A stretch of DNA of 64,000 nt from Acinetobacter venetianus RAG-1 = CIP 110063 (GTDB lineage: Bacteria > Pseudomonadota > Gammaproteobacteria > Pseudomonadales > Moraxellaceae): NCBI RefSeq assembly GCF_000368585.1, contig NZ_KB849557.1:37763-101762 (forward strand), in the 5' to 3' direction. How positions within the stretch are numbered: position 1 is the first letter of the stretch; each line of letters opens with the position of its first letter. The notes beneath the pieces are model-generated. The model did no database searches and was not told the origin of the DNA. It was given only the letters and a program-made list of their open reading frames with translations. Below are positions 1-9,645 of this stretch, piece by piece. The position numbers and the translations under genes are program-made.

Positions 1-1248
1 CCAACCTCTTACATTGTTGCATTGATTGCAATTTTGTTTACCTCGATTAGCTATGGTCATATGATTCGTCGCTACCCTTCCTCTGGGTCGGCATATACCT
101 ATGCCCAAAAATCCATTCACCCGAACGTTGGTTTCATGGTGGGTTGGTCTTCATGGTTAGACTACCTACTCTCGCCAATGGTCAATATCATTCTTGCTGT
201 AATTTATTTAGAAGCACTTTTCCCATCAGTGAACCACTGGATATGGGTAATTGTTCTCACAGCATTTATGACAGGTGTTAACCTACGTGGTGCACGATTT
301 GTGGCGAACTTTAACAGTTGGATCGTTTTAGTACAGCTCATCGTAATTGGCACATTCACTTATTTGGTTTATCAAAAACTTCAAATGGGTGTGAATGCCG
401 ACGGTCCTATCACGGCTGAAACACGTTATCAGCTTTGGAGCTTAGAGCCTTTCTGGAATGAACTAACTTCAGTCGGTGCACTCATCACTGGTGCAACGTT
501 ACTTTGCTTCTCGTTCACTGGCTTTGACTCACTAAGTTCACTTGCTGAAGAAACCAAAGATACTGAGAAAACACTCCCTAAAGCGATTTTCTTAACTGCA
601 TTATTCGCGGGTGTGATTTTCATTATCAGTACTTACTTTATGCAGATCTATTTCCCGAATGATCCTACAACATACTTTAAAGATGTTGCTGCCACACAGC
701 CTGACATTTTACTATTAGTCGGTGGTTCATTATTCCAGTCATATGTTCTAGCATTTGCAATCGTCACTGTAATGGCATCGGGTATTTCAGCACATGCGGG
801 TGTATCTCGTTTGATGTACGTGATGGGTCGTGATGGTGTAATTAATAAGAAAATCTTTGGTCATATCAGCCCAAAAAACTTCACCCCTTCATATAATATT
901 TTGATTGTGGGTGCCGTTGCGTTAACTGCTGGTTTCATGAATCTTGATATTGTCATTTCAATGATCAGTTTCGGTGCTTTAACTGCGTTTACCTTTGTAA
1001 ACTTATCAGTAATTTCTCGTTATGCATTACGAGATGGGCGCACGAAGAACTTTAAAGATATTCTGAGCTTTGTGATTATTCCACTACTCGGCTTCCTCAG
1101 TGTCTTTGCAATGTGGTTAGAAATTGAAGAGACAGCACTCAAATACGGCTTGTGGTGGGCAATGTTTGGTATTTTATATCTTGGTTATAAAACTAAAGGT
1201 TTTAAATACTCTGCCCCTCAACACAATGAATTTGATGACAGACTATAA
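1..1248 (+). CDS. APC-family amino acid/polyamine permease, 5' end cut by window
   Basis: Membrane importer of the amino acid-polyamine-organocation superfamily. The frame is open from base 1 (reads PTSYIVALIAILF), so the true start and the first one or two membrane helices lie outside the window. What remains shows about ten hydrophobic helices, the SYGHMIRRYPSSGSAYTYAQ stretch typical of helix 2-3 of PuuP-like transporters, and the conserved acidic SLAEETKDTEKTLPKAI loop. The C-terminus is short and charged. It converges on the flavodoxin gene across a strong hairpin terminator. Substrate is inferred only (putrescine or an amino acid); the family is secure. Confidence 0.85.
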   Translation, partial: PTSYIVALIAILFTSISYGHMIRRYPSSGSAYTYAQKSIHPNVGFMVGWSSWLDYLLSPMVNIILAVIYLEALFPSVNHWIWVIVLTAFMTGVNLRGARFVANFNSWIVLVQLIVIGTFTYLVYQKLQMGVNADGPITAETRYQLWSLEPFWNELTSVGALITGATLLCFSFTGFDSLSSLAEETKDTEKTLPKAIFLTALFAGVIFIISTYFMQIYFPNDPTTYFKDVAATQPDILLLVGGSLFQSYVLAFAIVTVMASGISAHAGVSRLMYVMGRDGVINKKIFGHISPKNFTPSYNILIVGAVALTAGFMNLDIVISMISFGALTAFTFVNLSVISRYALRDGRTKNFKDILSFVIIPLLGFLSVFAMWLEIEETALKYGLWWAMFGILYLGYKTKGFKYSAPQHNEFDDRL

Positions 1249-1261
1249 ACTGTCGACAAAT

Positions 1262-1286
1262 AAAAAGGCGCTTGATGCGCCTTTTT
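1262..1286. terminator. bidirectional rho-independent terminator
   Basis: Perfect 10-bp stem AAAAAGGCGC/GCGCCTTTTT with a 5-nt loop. It lies between the converging permease and flavodoxin genes and has A and T tracts on both sides, so it can stop transcripts from either direction. Confidence 0.85.
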
Positions 1287-1298
1287 ATTTATGTTCAA

Positions 1299-1853
1299 TT
1301 AGCCATGTAACTTTTCAACAATCGTTTGGACACGTTGCGCATAAAGTTTTGCTGTTTCTAAATCGCCTGTCGGGATTTCGTCCACGCTTGCATCAGATGG
1401 TGTTTGCACTAATAAACCTACTGAACCACCCAAATTATTCACATCTTCACGTTTTGCTTCTTTAGTATTTGCTGGTAACAGCCCCAAACTTACCCAAATT
1501 CCGCCATGCTGTGACGCCAGTGTTTGTAACTGAATTAATGTCACTTGCTTATCACCGTTCAGACTTGCACTATTGGTAAAGCCTGCAAACACTTTATCTT
1601 GCCAACCCCGTGTAAACCAAACTTTAGAAGTAGCATCAGCAAATTTTTTGAATTGCCACGGCGCAGAACCCATATAAGTTGGTGCTCCAAATACAATACC
1701 TTGTGCTTCGCTAAGTGCTTGCCAAGCTTGCTCAGAAATTTCTCCGTTTTGATCAATTTCAATCAGTGAAGCTTGGATTGTTTGCGCAAAAGTTTCAGCA
1801 ACTACTTTTGTATGACCATAACCAGAATAGTAAACAACTGCTATGTTTGACAT
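1299..1853 (-). CDS. Flavodoxin-like NAD(P)H:quinone oxidoreductase (WrbA-type family)
   Basis: 184-aa cytoplasmic FMN-binding oxidoreductase. The N-terminus IAVVYYSGYGHTKVVAETFAQ is the flavodoxin phosphate-binding loop. FGAPTYMGSAPWQFKKFAD and the GGIWVSLGLLPA region match the WrbA/flavodoxin_2 fold. Such enzymes carry out two-electron reduction of quinones or related electrophiles. It is transcribed divergently from an HxlR-family regulator with a 20-bp perfect palindrome in the shared intergenic region. This is the arrangement seen for HxlR-type electrophile sensors and the reductases they control. Exact substrate unknown. Confidence 0.8.
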   Translation of the reverse strand: MSNIAVVYYSGYGHTKVVAETFAQTIQASLIEIDQNGEISEQAWQALSEAQGIVFGAPTYMGSAPWQFKKFADATSKVWFTRGWQDKVFAGFTNSASLNGDKQVTLIQLQTLASQHGGIWVSLGLLPANTKEAKREDVNNLGGSVGLLVQTPSDASVDEIPTGDLETAKLYAQRVQTIVEKLHG

Positions 1854-1916
1854 GAGTTTTATCCAAATTTTTAAAAAGTTCGATTTAATGATATATTTTA
1901 GAAACTAGGTGTCAAT

Positions 1917-1936
1917 TAGTTACCAATTGGTAACTA
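1917..1936. promoter_or_regulatory. 20-bp palindromic operator between reductase and HxlR regulator
   Basis: Perfect palindrome with half-site TAGTTACCAA, placed between the divergent starts at 1853 and 1971. A partial extra half-like element (CTAGGTGTC) lies just upstream at about 1905. Likely binding site for the adjacent HxlR protein; binding is inferred from position and symmetry. Confidence 0.6.
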
Positions 1937-1970
1937 GCTCAATTTAACTGAAGTTTTAAGGATGTTTTAA

Positions 1971-2354
1971 ATGAATCAAGCATTAAAATATAATATTTAT
2001 CAACAACATTGCCCTGCTCGGTTATTTTTTGAAAAAATTGCAGATAAATGGGTATTATTGATTATCAATGTGCTAGCAAGAGAAACTCAGCACTTCAATT
2101 TGCTCAAGAAAAGTATTCAAGGGATTTCACCCAAAGTCTTATCGCAAAAGTTAAAAATGCTGGAGCGAGATGGATTCATTGAACGCCAAGTGCAAAACAC
2201 CTCACCTATACGTGTCGATTATTCTTTAACGTCACTAGGATTAGAGGTAGCTAAAATGGCTTATCAATTGAAAGATTGGGCTGAAACCAATATTGAACAA
2301 GTGATCACTGCACAACAGCGCTTTGATGCAACCCAAACAGAAGAATCAAAATAA
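1971..2354 (+). CDS. HxlR-family winged-helix transcriptional regulator
   Basis: 127-aa DNA-binding protein. It has the HxlR signature: a Cys near the N-terminus (HCPARLFFEKIADKWVLLIINVL), then FNLLKKSIQGISPKVLSQKLKMLERDGFIERQV (recognition helix and wing) and VDYSLTSLGLEV. The conserved Cys in the HCP motif is the redox or electrophile sensor in characterised relatives such as YodB/HypR. It is divergent from a flavodoxin reductase and followed 11 nt later by a VOC-family gene, probably co-transcribed. Likely autoregulated through the palindrome at 1917-1936. Confidence 0.85.
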   Translation: MNQALKYNIYQQHCPARLFFEKIADKWVLLIINVLARETQHFNLLKKSIQGISPKVLSQKLKMLERDGFIERQVQNTSPIRVDYSLTSLGLEVAKMAYQLKDWAETNIEQVITAQQRFDATQTEESK

Positions 2355-2365
2355 ATGGTGAATAT

Positions 2366-2746
2366 ATGCACCCACAACCCTTAATTGCCGTAGAAGATGT
2401 CGAGAAAACCAGTTCATGGTATCAAACCATGTTGGGACTTAGTAGCGGACATGGTGGCAAAGAATATGAACAGTTAATGTTTAACCAGCACATGGTTCTA
2501 CAACTACATCAATGGCAAGCACATGAACACCCTAATATCGGTAGTCCAAATACGGCGATTGGTAATGGTGTGTTATTGTGGTTTGAGAGTTCTCAATTTG
2601 ATGAGATTGTACAAAAGCTACAAAATCATCAAGTCGAAATTTTAGAAGGACCTAAATACAACGCGAATGCACATCATCGAGAAGTTTGGTTTAAAGACCC
2701 AAATGGCTATACTCTCGTTGTTGCGACTCCTTATGGCGATGTATAG
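2366..2746 (+). CDS. VOC-family (glyoxalase/bleomycin-resistance fold) protein
   Basis: 126-aa small cytoplasmic protein with paired beta-alpha-beta-beta-beta motifs of the vicinal oxygen chelate superfamily. The N-terminal half reads LIAVEDVEKTSSWYQTMLGL, and the C-terminal half has HHREVWFKDPNGYTLVVATP, the typical metal-ligand/dimer strand. It starts 11 nt after the HxlR regulator with a GGTGA ribosome site, so it is probably in that operon and may detoxify or bind the same electrophilic ligand. Substrate unknown. Confidence 0.75.
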   Translation: MHPQPLIAVEDVEKTSSWYQTMLGLSSGHGGKEYEQLMFNQHMVLQLHQWQAHEHPNIGSPNTAIGNGVLLWFESSQFDEIVQKLQNHQVEILEGPKYNANAHHREVWFKDPNGYTLVVATPYGDV

Positions 2747-2757
2747 CCATGCATTAA

Positions 2758-3228
2758 TTAGAGTTGTTTGAAGCCTTGTTGACGCCATGCTTCGTAAACA
2801 ATCACCGCTGTTGCATTCGACAGATTTAAACTTCTTGAGTTTTCCGCCATTGGCAAACGAATCCACTGTTCTTGTGGAAACATTAAACGTACATGCTCTG
2901 GCAGACCGCGTGTTTCTGGCCCCATCAATAAAGCCACAGGACGATTTAGATCAACCGTGTGCGGTGTTGCCGTTCCTTTAGTTGTTAATGGGAAAACATG
3001 CTCAACACTTTTTGCTTTTAAATCAGCAAGGCAAAGCTCGATATTGTCCCAAATTTGCATTCTTGCCCATTCGTGATAATCCAATCCCGCACGTTTAAGC
3101 TTTTTATCATCGAGTTCAAAACCTAAGGGTTTAACCAAATGAAGCTGTGCGCCAGTATTAGCACATAAACGGATGATATTACCTGTATTCGCTGGAATTT
3201 CAGGCTCGAATAGAACAACATGAATCAC
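2758..3228 (-). CDS. trmL: tRNA (cytidine(34)-2'-O)-methyltransferase TrmL
   Basis: 156-aa SPOUT-class methyltransferase that 2'-O-methylates the wobble nucleotide of the leucine tRNAs with CAA/UAA anticodons, using SAM. Visible motifs are the N-terminal [20 protein letters not shown], the central [11 protein letters not shown], and the C-terminal knot [28 protein letters not shown]. These form the alpha/beta trefoil knot of TrmL (formerly YibK). The length is normal for the family. The start is GTG (GTG ATT CAT). It converges on the VOC gene with only 11 nt between them. Confidence 0.92.
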   Translation of the reverse strand: MIHVVLFEPEIPANTGNIIRLCANTGAQLHLVKPLGFELDDKKLKRAGLDYHEWARMQIWDNIELCLADLKAKSVEHVFPLTTKGTATPHTVDLNRPVALLMGPETRGLPEHVRLMFPQEQWIRLPMAENSRSLNLSNATAVIVYEAWRQQGFKQL

Positions 3229-3249
3229 AAATTTTCTCTACTTTTCATA

Positions 3250-3320
3250 ATCCCTCCTAGCCTCCATTTTTCAAAGGGAGGAACTCCCCTCTTTTTTTTA
3301 AAGAGGGGTTGGGGGGAGAT
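3250..3320. repeat. REP-like palindromic intergenic repeat
   Basis: Nested inverted repeats built of CCTCC/GGAGG and CCCCTCTTT/AAAGAGGGG arms between cysG and trmL. The composition resembles the second element near 30.1 kb, which suggests one dispersed repeat family. It may also attenuate transcription from cysG into trmL. Confidence 0.6.
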
Positions 3321-4694
3321 TTATTGCCATTTTAACTGTTCACGTAAGCTCACGACTTCACCAATAATGGTTAAAGTCGGCGCTACAATATGATGCTCTG
3401 ACACTTTAGTTGCAATATCAGCCAAAGTTCCAACCACCACTTTTTGTTCAGGTGTTGTCCCTTTAGAAATGAGAGCAACAGGCATATTCGGTCGCTGACC
3501 ATGTGCAATCAATTGCTCACAAATCCGCTCTAAACCAACCAAGCCCATATACAACACAAGGGTTTGATTTTCATAAACCAATTCATTCCAAGGAAGTTCT
3601 GGCGAACCCTCTTTTAAATGCCCTGTAAGAAAACGAACACTTTGTGCATAATCACGATGCGTCAATGGAATACCAGCATAGGCTGAACAACCCGAAGCAG
3701 CTGTAATACCCGGAACGACTTGGAAAGTCACATTGGCTTCTACCAACTCTTGAATTTCCTCACCACCACGCCCAAATATAAATGGATCACCGCCCTTTAA
3801 ACGGCAAACACGTTTACCTTGCTGCGCGTAATCAACCAATAAAGCATTAATACCATCTTGCGGAACGGAATGATTAGAACGTGCTTTACCCACATAGATT
3901 TTTTCAGCATCGCGACGACATAAATCTAAGATAGGTGCAGACACTAAACGATCATAAATCACCACATCAGCTTGTTGCATCAATCGCAAGGCTTTTAGCG
4001 TCAAAAGCTCAGGATCACCCGGCCCCGCACCGACTAGATACACCTCACCTTTCGGTGCGTTCCATTCAGTTAAAGCCTGCTCAATTAGATCATTGGCGAC
4101 ATCTAAATTATCATTGAACACTTGCTCTTTCAGCGGACTTGCATACAAATTTTCCCAAAAGATACGACGTTCATCTGGATTAGAAATTTTTGCTTTAACT
4201 TGCTTGCGCCACTGTCCAGAAAACTCGGCAAGTTTGCCCATACCATGTGGCACAACCGTTTCGATCTGAGTACGTAACTGTCGAGATAAAACAGGCGATG
4301 CGCCATTCGATGCAACTGAAATCACTAAAGGTGAACGATCGATAATTGCTGGCACCATAAAGCGACAATGCGGAATATCATCCACACTATTCACCAGTAG
4401 ATTACGCTGTTCGCATTGTTCAAAAACGGCTTTATTAACTTCAGCTTGATCAGTTGCAGCAATCACTAAACGATAAGGCGTTGCGAGAATACTTTCAGAA
4501 AAAGCAGCTTGAATGTATTGTCCTACTGACTTCACTACAAGCTGAAGTAGCTCAGGTTCAATCTCAGGTGCAATCACATCGACAATTGCACCTGCTTTGA
4601 CCAACAAATTTGCTTTACGGTAGGCGATATGCCCACCTCCAACAATCAGACAACGTTGCTGTTGCAACTTTAAAGAGATTGGGAAAATTTCCAC
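3321..4694 (-). CDS. cysG: Siroheme synthase CysG (trifunctional)
   Basis: 457 aa, the full CysG length. The N-terminal precorrin-2 dehydrogenase/ferrochelatase domain starts EIFPISLKLQQQRCLIVGGGHIAYRKA (Rossmann GGGxxA). The C-terminal uroporphyrinogen-III methyltransferase starts near residue 216 with GEVYLVGAGPGDPELLTLKALR and continues with DVVIYDRLVS, GDPFIFGRGGEE and PGITAASGCSAYAGIPLTHR. It converts uroporphyrinogen III to siroheme, the cofactor of sulfite and nitrite reductases. The start codon is GTG. It stands alone rather than in a cysIJ operon. Confidence 0.95.
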   Translation of the reverse strand: MEIFPISLKLQQQRCLIVGGGHIAYRKANLLVKAGAIVDVIAPEIEPELLQLVVKSVGQYIQAAFSESILATPYRLVIAATDQAEVNKAVFEQCEQRNLLVNSVDDIPHCRFMVPAIIDRSPLVISVASNGASPVLSRQLRTQIETVVPHGMGKLAEFSGQWRKQVKAKISNPDERRIFWENLYASPLKEQVFNDNLDVANDLIEQALTEWNAPKGEVYLVGAGPGDPELLTLKALRLMQQADVVIYDRLVSAPILDLCRRDAEKIYVGKARSNHSVPQDGINALLVDYAQQGKRVCRLKGGDPFIFGRGGEEIQELVEANVTFQVVPGITAASGCSAYAGIPLTHRDYAQSVRFLTGHLKEGSPELPWNELVYENQTLVLYMGLVGLERICEQLIAHGQRPNMPVALISKGTTPEQKVVVGTLADIATKVSEHHIVAPTLTIIGEVVSLREQLKWQ

Positions 4695-4734
4695 ATCACG
4701 CCTCTATATTTTCAATCTGACTGAGATAAAGCAA

Positions 4735-4761
4735 AAACTGTGCACAAATTAGATGCACAGT

Positions 4762-4763
<2 letters not shown>
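4735..4763 (-). terminator. Rho-independent terminator of serS
   Basis: Ten-bp stem AAACTGTGCA/TGCACAGTTT. On the minus strand it is followed by TTTTGCTTT. It overlaps the last bases of the serS stop codon. Confidence 0.7.
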
Positions 4764-6039
<1,276 letters not shown>

Positions 6040-6113
6040 TCATGAATAGAGAAAAAACTGGCTATAGTGTAAGGCTTTAACCTAAAAAAATACAGCGATA
6101 GAAAACAAAGACT

Positions 6114-6141
6114 CAGCATCTACAACGGATTGTAGGTGCTG
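6114..6141 (-). terminator. Rho-independent terminator of the lipoprotein gene
   Basis: Twelve-bp stem CAGCATCTACAA/TTGTAGGTGCTG with one G-T pair and a 4-nt loop, just after the stop at 6151. The following minus-strand sequence is T-rich but interrupted. Confidence 0.6.
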
Positions 6142-6150
6142 AAAAACTGA

Positions 6151-6900
6151 TTAATTTGGTTCTTTAGGTAAACTTGGTAAATATTCAGCTTTGATAAATT
6201 GCTTCGCAGCATAATATGGTAGGGTTAGCTCACTCATCCCTTCAGCATAAGATGCTAATTCATAAAGTGGATATACAAAGACAATACCATTCACGCCATA
6301 ATAATAATTATCGCTGACCTCTAACTGATCTTTCTTAACATTATGCTCTTCTAACCAGTTTTGATTGGCTGCATATAATTCATCACGAAGTTTCTGACTC
6401 ATATCAGGTTTAAGGAGTTCACTGACCGTAATATGTTTTTTATTGGCCAAATCAAAATTCACAAACTCTTGATGTGACATACCATGCGCCGCACCCGCTG
6501 AATAAGAATAAGTTTGAATTGCAAAAGTCGCTAAATTATAGTTTTGTCCAACGAAGCGAACATAGGTACTACTTTCACTTTGCAAAGCTTGATTGGCTGG
6601 CTCTTTAACTTGTTGATCAGGTAAATCAGCAAACGCATTTGGTTCTGCTTTTTTCATGCGGTTTACAAAATAATCATCAATCCATTTTTGATTGGTTTCC
6701 ACAGTTTGCAAATCATAATTGGTGCAACCATCTTCCAAACATACTTTCTGCTTTGGAATTTTGACAGTAACAACTTTTGCCAGAATAAGTGGAATATCTG
6801 TTTTTTCAACTTTTGTTGTTTGATCTTGTTTCGGTTGACAGCCGACTAGTGCAACAACTGTCATGATTGAAATCAATGGGAGTAATTTTACCGTCTTCAT
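6151..6900 (-). CDS. DUF3298/RsiV-like lipoprotein
   Basis: 249-aa exported lipoprotein. The N-terminus MKTVKLLPLISIMTVVALVGC is a signal peptide with lipobox LVGC at about residue 18-21. The body matches the DUF4163/DUF3298 pair found in RsiV and PdaC-type proteins: YVRFVGQNYNLATFAIQTYSYSAGAAHG, the DLANKKHITVSELLK stretch, and a C-terminal Tyr-rich FVYPLYELASYAEG. The family includes lysozyme-binding domains, but this protein lacks an anti-sigma segment, so a role in envelope or lysozyme response is only inferred. Monocistronic. Confidence 0.7.
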   Translation of the reverse strand: MKTVKLLPLISIMTVVALVGCQPKQDQTTKVEKTDIPLILAKVVTVKIPKQKVCLEDGCTNYDLQTVETNQKWIDDYFVNRMKKAEPNAFADLPDQQVKEPANQALQSESSTYVRFVGQNYNLATFAIQTYSYSAGAAHGMSHQEFVNFDLANKKHITVSELLKPDMSQKLRDELYAANQNWLEEHNVKKDQLEVSDNYYYGVNGIVFVYPLYELASYAEGMSELTLPYYAAKQFIKAEYLPSLPKEPN

Positions 6901-7006
6901 CGTTATACAAGTCTCTGATGTTTTTCATCACTATACAAAGCCTTGTTGTCAGAAGAAATTACGAAATGTATCTATATTTTCAACTCTACCCTCTTAATAT
7001 GTTTAC

Positions 7007-8482
7007 TTATACTTTTTCCTCCAAATCAACCCAATTACAATGAAAACCTAACGGTATACGGACCCCCAATTCTATTTCGGCCTGAACGCTCATCTCTACA
7101 CCATTCACTTTAAGTATCACCGCTTTTGAAGTCAGACCATCTATGTGGTGTACATATGTCATTAAATAACCTTGCCCCTCAACACTTTGAGAATTCTCAG
7201 GTACAAATGTCACTTCCCCAATAATCCATTGTTGACCCAAATCATAAATGAGACTGGTTTGTAAAACCAAATCATGAATTTTCAAAACATTGAATGAACT
7301 ATTTTTTGGAAAGCCCAAAGTATACAAGTAACGGTAAGGCATCCCGATATAGCGCTCGTCAATTTTTGGAAACTCTTGAATATCAGCATCAATAACCATC
7401 CTTTGGATGCTTGTTAAGTTTGAGTCAACCGTCCAACGCTCCAATATGGCGTGTTGATCTTCATAAGCCGCATGTTGAGAATGTTCAAAATCATTTTGAT
7501 GTACCAAAACATCCAATACAATTTGGTTTTTATTGTCCCGATAAGCATTCGCGGCGTGGAAAACAAAACAAGGATCAACATTGATCCAGCGGATTTTTTC
7601 AGCATGCCCATACTGCGCTAAAATACCAATACGCGCCTGATGTTGTTCATTCCATTGATAAGGCACACTATTGCCTGTAAATAATCGAGTAATGGAAAAT
7701 GTGAGTGGAAAATCAAAAACAATCACATCCTGCTCTGTAATGAGACAATCATGAATCATCGGACCATGCTGCAAAGGAATTTGACTCACATGGACCAATT
7801 CGCCCTGCTCATCAATCACTTGGTAATACGCATTTTTACGATCAAGGGCATCGTAACAAATCGCATGTAAATGTCCCGTTTTCTGATCCTTACGAGGATG
7901 TGCAGTAAAAGGTAAATCAGCATCACTGTTAAAAAGCTGATAACGTTCCGTATTTAACTCAAAGTCCAAACAAATTGGGAAAGCACCCGCCTCAATAACA
8001 GCCCACAGCTTTCCAAAATGCTTAAAGATATTTGTGTTAACAACATCATGATCCCCCCTCCTATATCCGTGTACATATTGCTTTTTTTTATTTTTCTGCA
8101 CAGTATCTGTTGCAATCATTTTGCTTTTAAACCAGATCGCCTTTCCATTTCGCAGTTTAAGCCCATGAACCATACCATCACCCATATACCATTCAAACAA
8201 TGTTAGTTTTTTGGCATAGATAGGATTCGAACCAATCCGCAGTAATAAACCATGTAGATGCTTTGGAATTTCTCCAATCACTTTAAAATTAGAAATCTCA
8301 GTTTCATGTACAGGTCGGTATACGATTTTTTGATAAATACCATTCTCATTCCATGAGGAGTTTCGTCTTAGAAACAAACCGATAATCCTAATCAACTTTT
8401 GTTTTAAAACATTTTTCAGCGATTTCAAAGCTGTCATTTTAGGATAACTATTAATTACTTTTTGATCAGCCAAATCTTTCAT
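7007..8482 (-). CDS. Carotenoid oxygenase family protein (RPE65/CCD-like)
   Basis: 491-aa non-haem iron dioxygenase fold (seven-bladed propeller). Putative iron-ligand His residues appear in the contexts FTAHPRKDQKTGHLHA, HGPMIHDCLITE, FVFHAANAYRD and, at the C-terminus, PLGFHCNWVD, the order expected for this family. The N-terminal half contains PKHLHGLLLRIGSNPIY and WYMGDGMVHGLKLRNGKA, the classic entry motifs. Enzymes of this family oxidatively cleave carotenoids, stilbenes or phenylpropenes; the substrate here is not predictable. No carotenoid pathway gene is nearby. Confidence 0.85.
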   Translation of the reverse strand: MKDLADQKVINSYPKMTALKSLKNVLKQKLIRIIGLFLRRNSSWNENGIYQKIVYRPVHETEISNFKVIGEIPKHLHGLLLRIGSNPIYAKKLTLFEWYMGDGMVHGLKLRNGKAIWFKSKMIATDTVQKNKKKQYVHGYRRGDHDVVNTNIFKHFGKLWAVIEAGAFPICLDFELNTERYQLFNSDADLPFTAHPRKDQKTGHLHAICYDALDRKNAYYQVIDEQGELVHVSQIPLQHGPMIHDCLITEQDVIVFDFPLTFSITRLFTGNSVPYQWNEQHQARIGILAQYGHAEKIRWINVDPCFVFHAANAYRDNKNQIVLDVLVHQNDFEHSQHAAYEDQHAILERWTVDSNLTSIQRMVIDADIQEFPKIDERYIGMPYRYLYTLGFPKNSSFNVLKIHDLVLQTSLIYDLGQQWIIGEVTFVPENSQSVEGQGYLMTYVHHIDGLTSKAVILKVNGVEMSVQAEIELGVRIPLGFHCNWVDLEEKV

Positions 8483-8608
8483 TTTTATTAGGAAATTCTT
8501 AAATTATTATTTATATGATAAAATAAACCACCTTTTAAATCTAATAAACTATCAAAATAAATAGATAGTATAAATATCAAGGCTTTTGAATTTTAACCTA
8601 TCCTAAAA

Positions 8609-8630
8609 AAAGCAACCCGTAGGTTGCTTT
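8609..8630 (-). terminator. Rho-independent terminator of lolA
   Basis: Nine-bp stem AAAGCAACC/GGTTGCTTT with a 4-nt loop. On the minus strand it is followed by a run of T residues, just downstream of the lolA stop. Confidence 0.8.
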
Positions 8631-8648
8631 CTATTCATCTGCAATCAT

Positions 8649-9344
8649 TTACTGATCAATAATATCTGTGCCTTTTGGTGGCTCAAAATTAAAGACTGAC
8701 GCAGGAATCGTTGGATTCACTTTAATATTACTAAAGCGAACATACGTGGTTTGTCCTAATGAATCTTGTAATACCATTAAGTTAGGTGCTTTGTTTGCGC
8801 CAAAACTAATCGTCATACTTTGGAAAGCACTATCTTCTTGCTTTGGATATAAAGTGTAATACAACTTCGTACGGTCAGGCTGCGTTACACGATATGACTG
8901 CATAATTTGATTGGTATTACCCGACAATAATAATGCAGGCGTATTAGCAATTTGATCATCTAGGCTTTGACGGACTGCTTGTTGTAAATCAGGATCATAA
9001 ATCCACACGACCTTACCTGTTGTCACAATCGTTTGTTTCGCAGGGCTCGTTGTTTCCCAGTAGAATTTCCCAGGACGTTCAACTTTCATTACACCTTTGA
9101 AAGTTTGATTCATATGCTGTGCAGTTAAGCCTTTTTTCTGCACATTTTTGTTATTGGTTACTTTCGTTGTTTGCTCAAAATCTGCTGTTAGACGCTGCAA
9201 ACCAGACAACTGTTGAACCAAACTTGTTGTTGCTTGCTGGGTCGAAGCTGCGACAGGAGCTGCAAACACTTGTGTGCTCATCACTGGAGCTAAGGTCATT
9301 GCACTTAAAGTTGCCGCGTAAGCCATTTTTTTTACGAAATTCAT
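8649..9344 (-). CDS. lolA: Outer-membrane lipoprotein carrier LolA
   Basis: 231-aa periplasmic chaperone that takes lipoproteins from the LolCDE complex and hands them to LolB. A Sec signal peptide (MNFVKKMAYAATLSAMTLAPVMSTQVFA) is followed by QQLSGLQRLTADFEQTT, the conserved MKVERPGKFYWETTSPAKQTIVTTGKVVWIYDPDLQQAV core, and a C-terminal VRFSNIKVNPTIPASVFNFEPPKGTDII. The length and layout are normal for Acinetobacter-type LolA. Monocistronic with its own terminator. Confidence 0.92.
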   Translation of the reverse strand: MNFVKKMAYAATLSAMTLAPVMSTQVFAAPVAASTQQATTSLVQQLSGLQRLTADFEQTTKVTNNKNVQKKGLTAQHMNQTFKGVMKVERPGKFYWETTSPAKQTIVTTGKVVWIYDPDLQQAVRQSLDDQIANTPALLLSGNTNQIMQSYRVTQPDRTKLYYTLYPKQEDSAFQSMTISFGANKAPNLMVLQDSLGQTTYVRFSNIKVNPTIPASVFNFEPPKGTDIIDQ

Positions 9345-9645
9345 AAAATGAACCTTCTATCAGATTTCTACTGTTATGACGACATCTTACTGTTTTTGAT
9401 CACTAAAAAAATGAAGAAAAGCACAGGTTTTGTTTATTTCATGTCGCAAAGTCCTGCATTATGTATGAAGTTGCAGCCTTTATGTAGGAATTGTAATGAT
9501 AAAAATTACGATCAAAACCTGAATTAGACTACGCTAAATGATCCATATAAAGCCTTCAAATAAAATAATATCTAAAGAATCAACTAGACGAAACACTACA
9601 TTTTGTTAGTCTAAATACCATCAAATACAACAACAGCCATAAATT
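9345..9645. other. Divergent intergenic region lolA/pirin
   Basis: 301 bp without a convincing ORF. It must hold the promoters of lolA (minus) and the pirin gene (plus). The sequence is AT-rich, and I could not assign either promoter with confidence. Confidence 0.5.

Noticed and set aside
1559..1769. Short ORFs overlapping the flavodoxin gene on both strands
   Set aside because: Shadow frames with no family resemblance and no ribosome sites. The same applies to the other ORFs antisense to clear genes.
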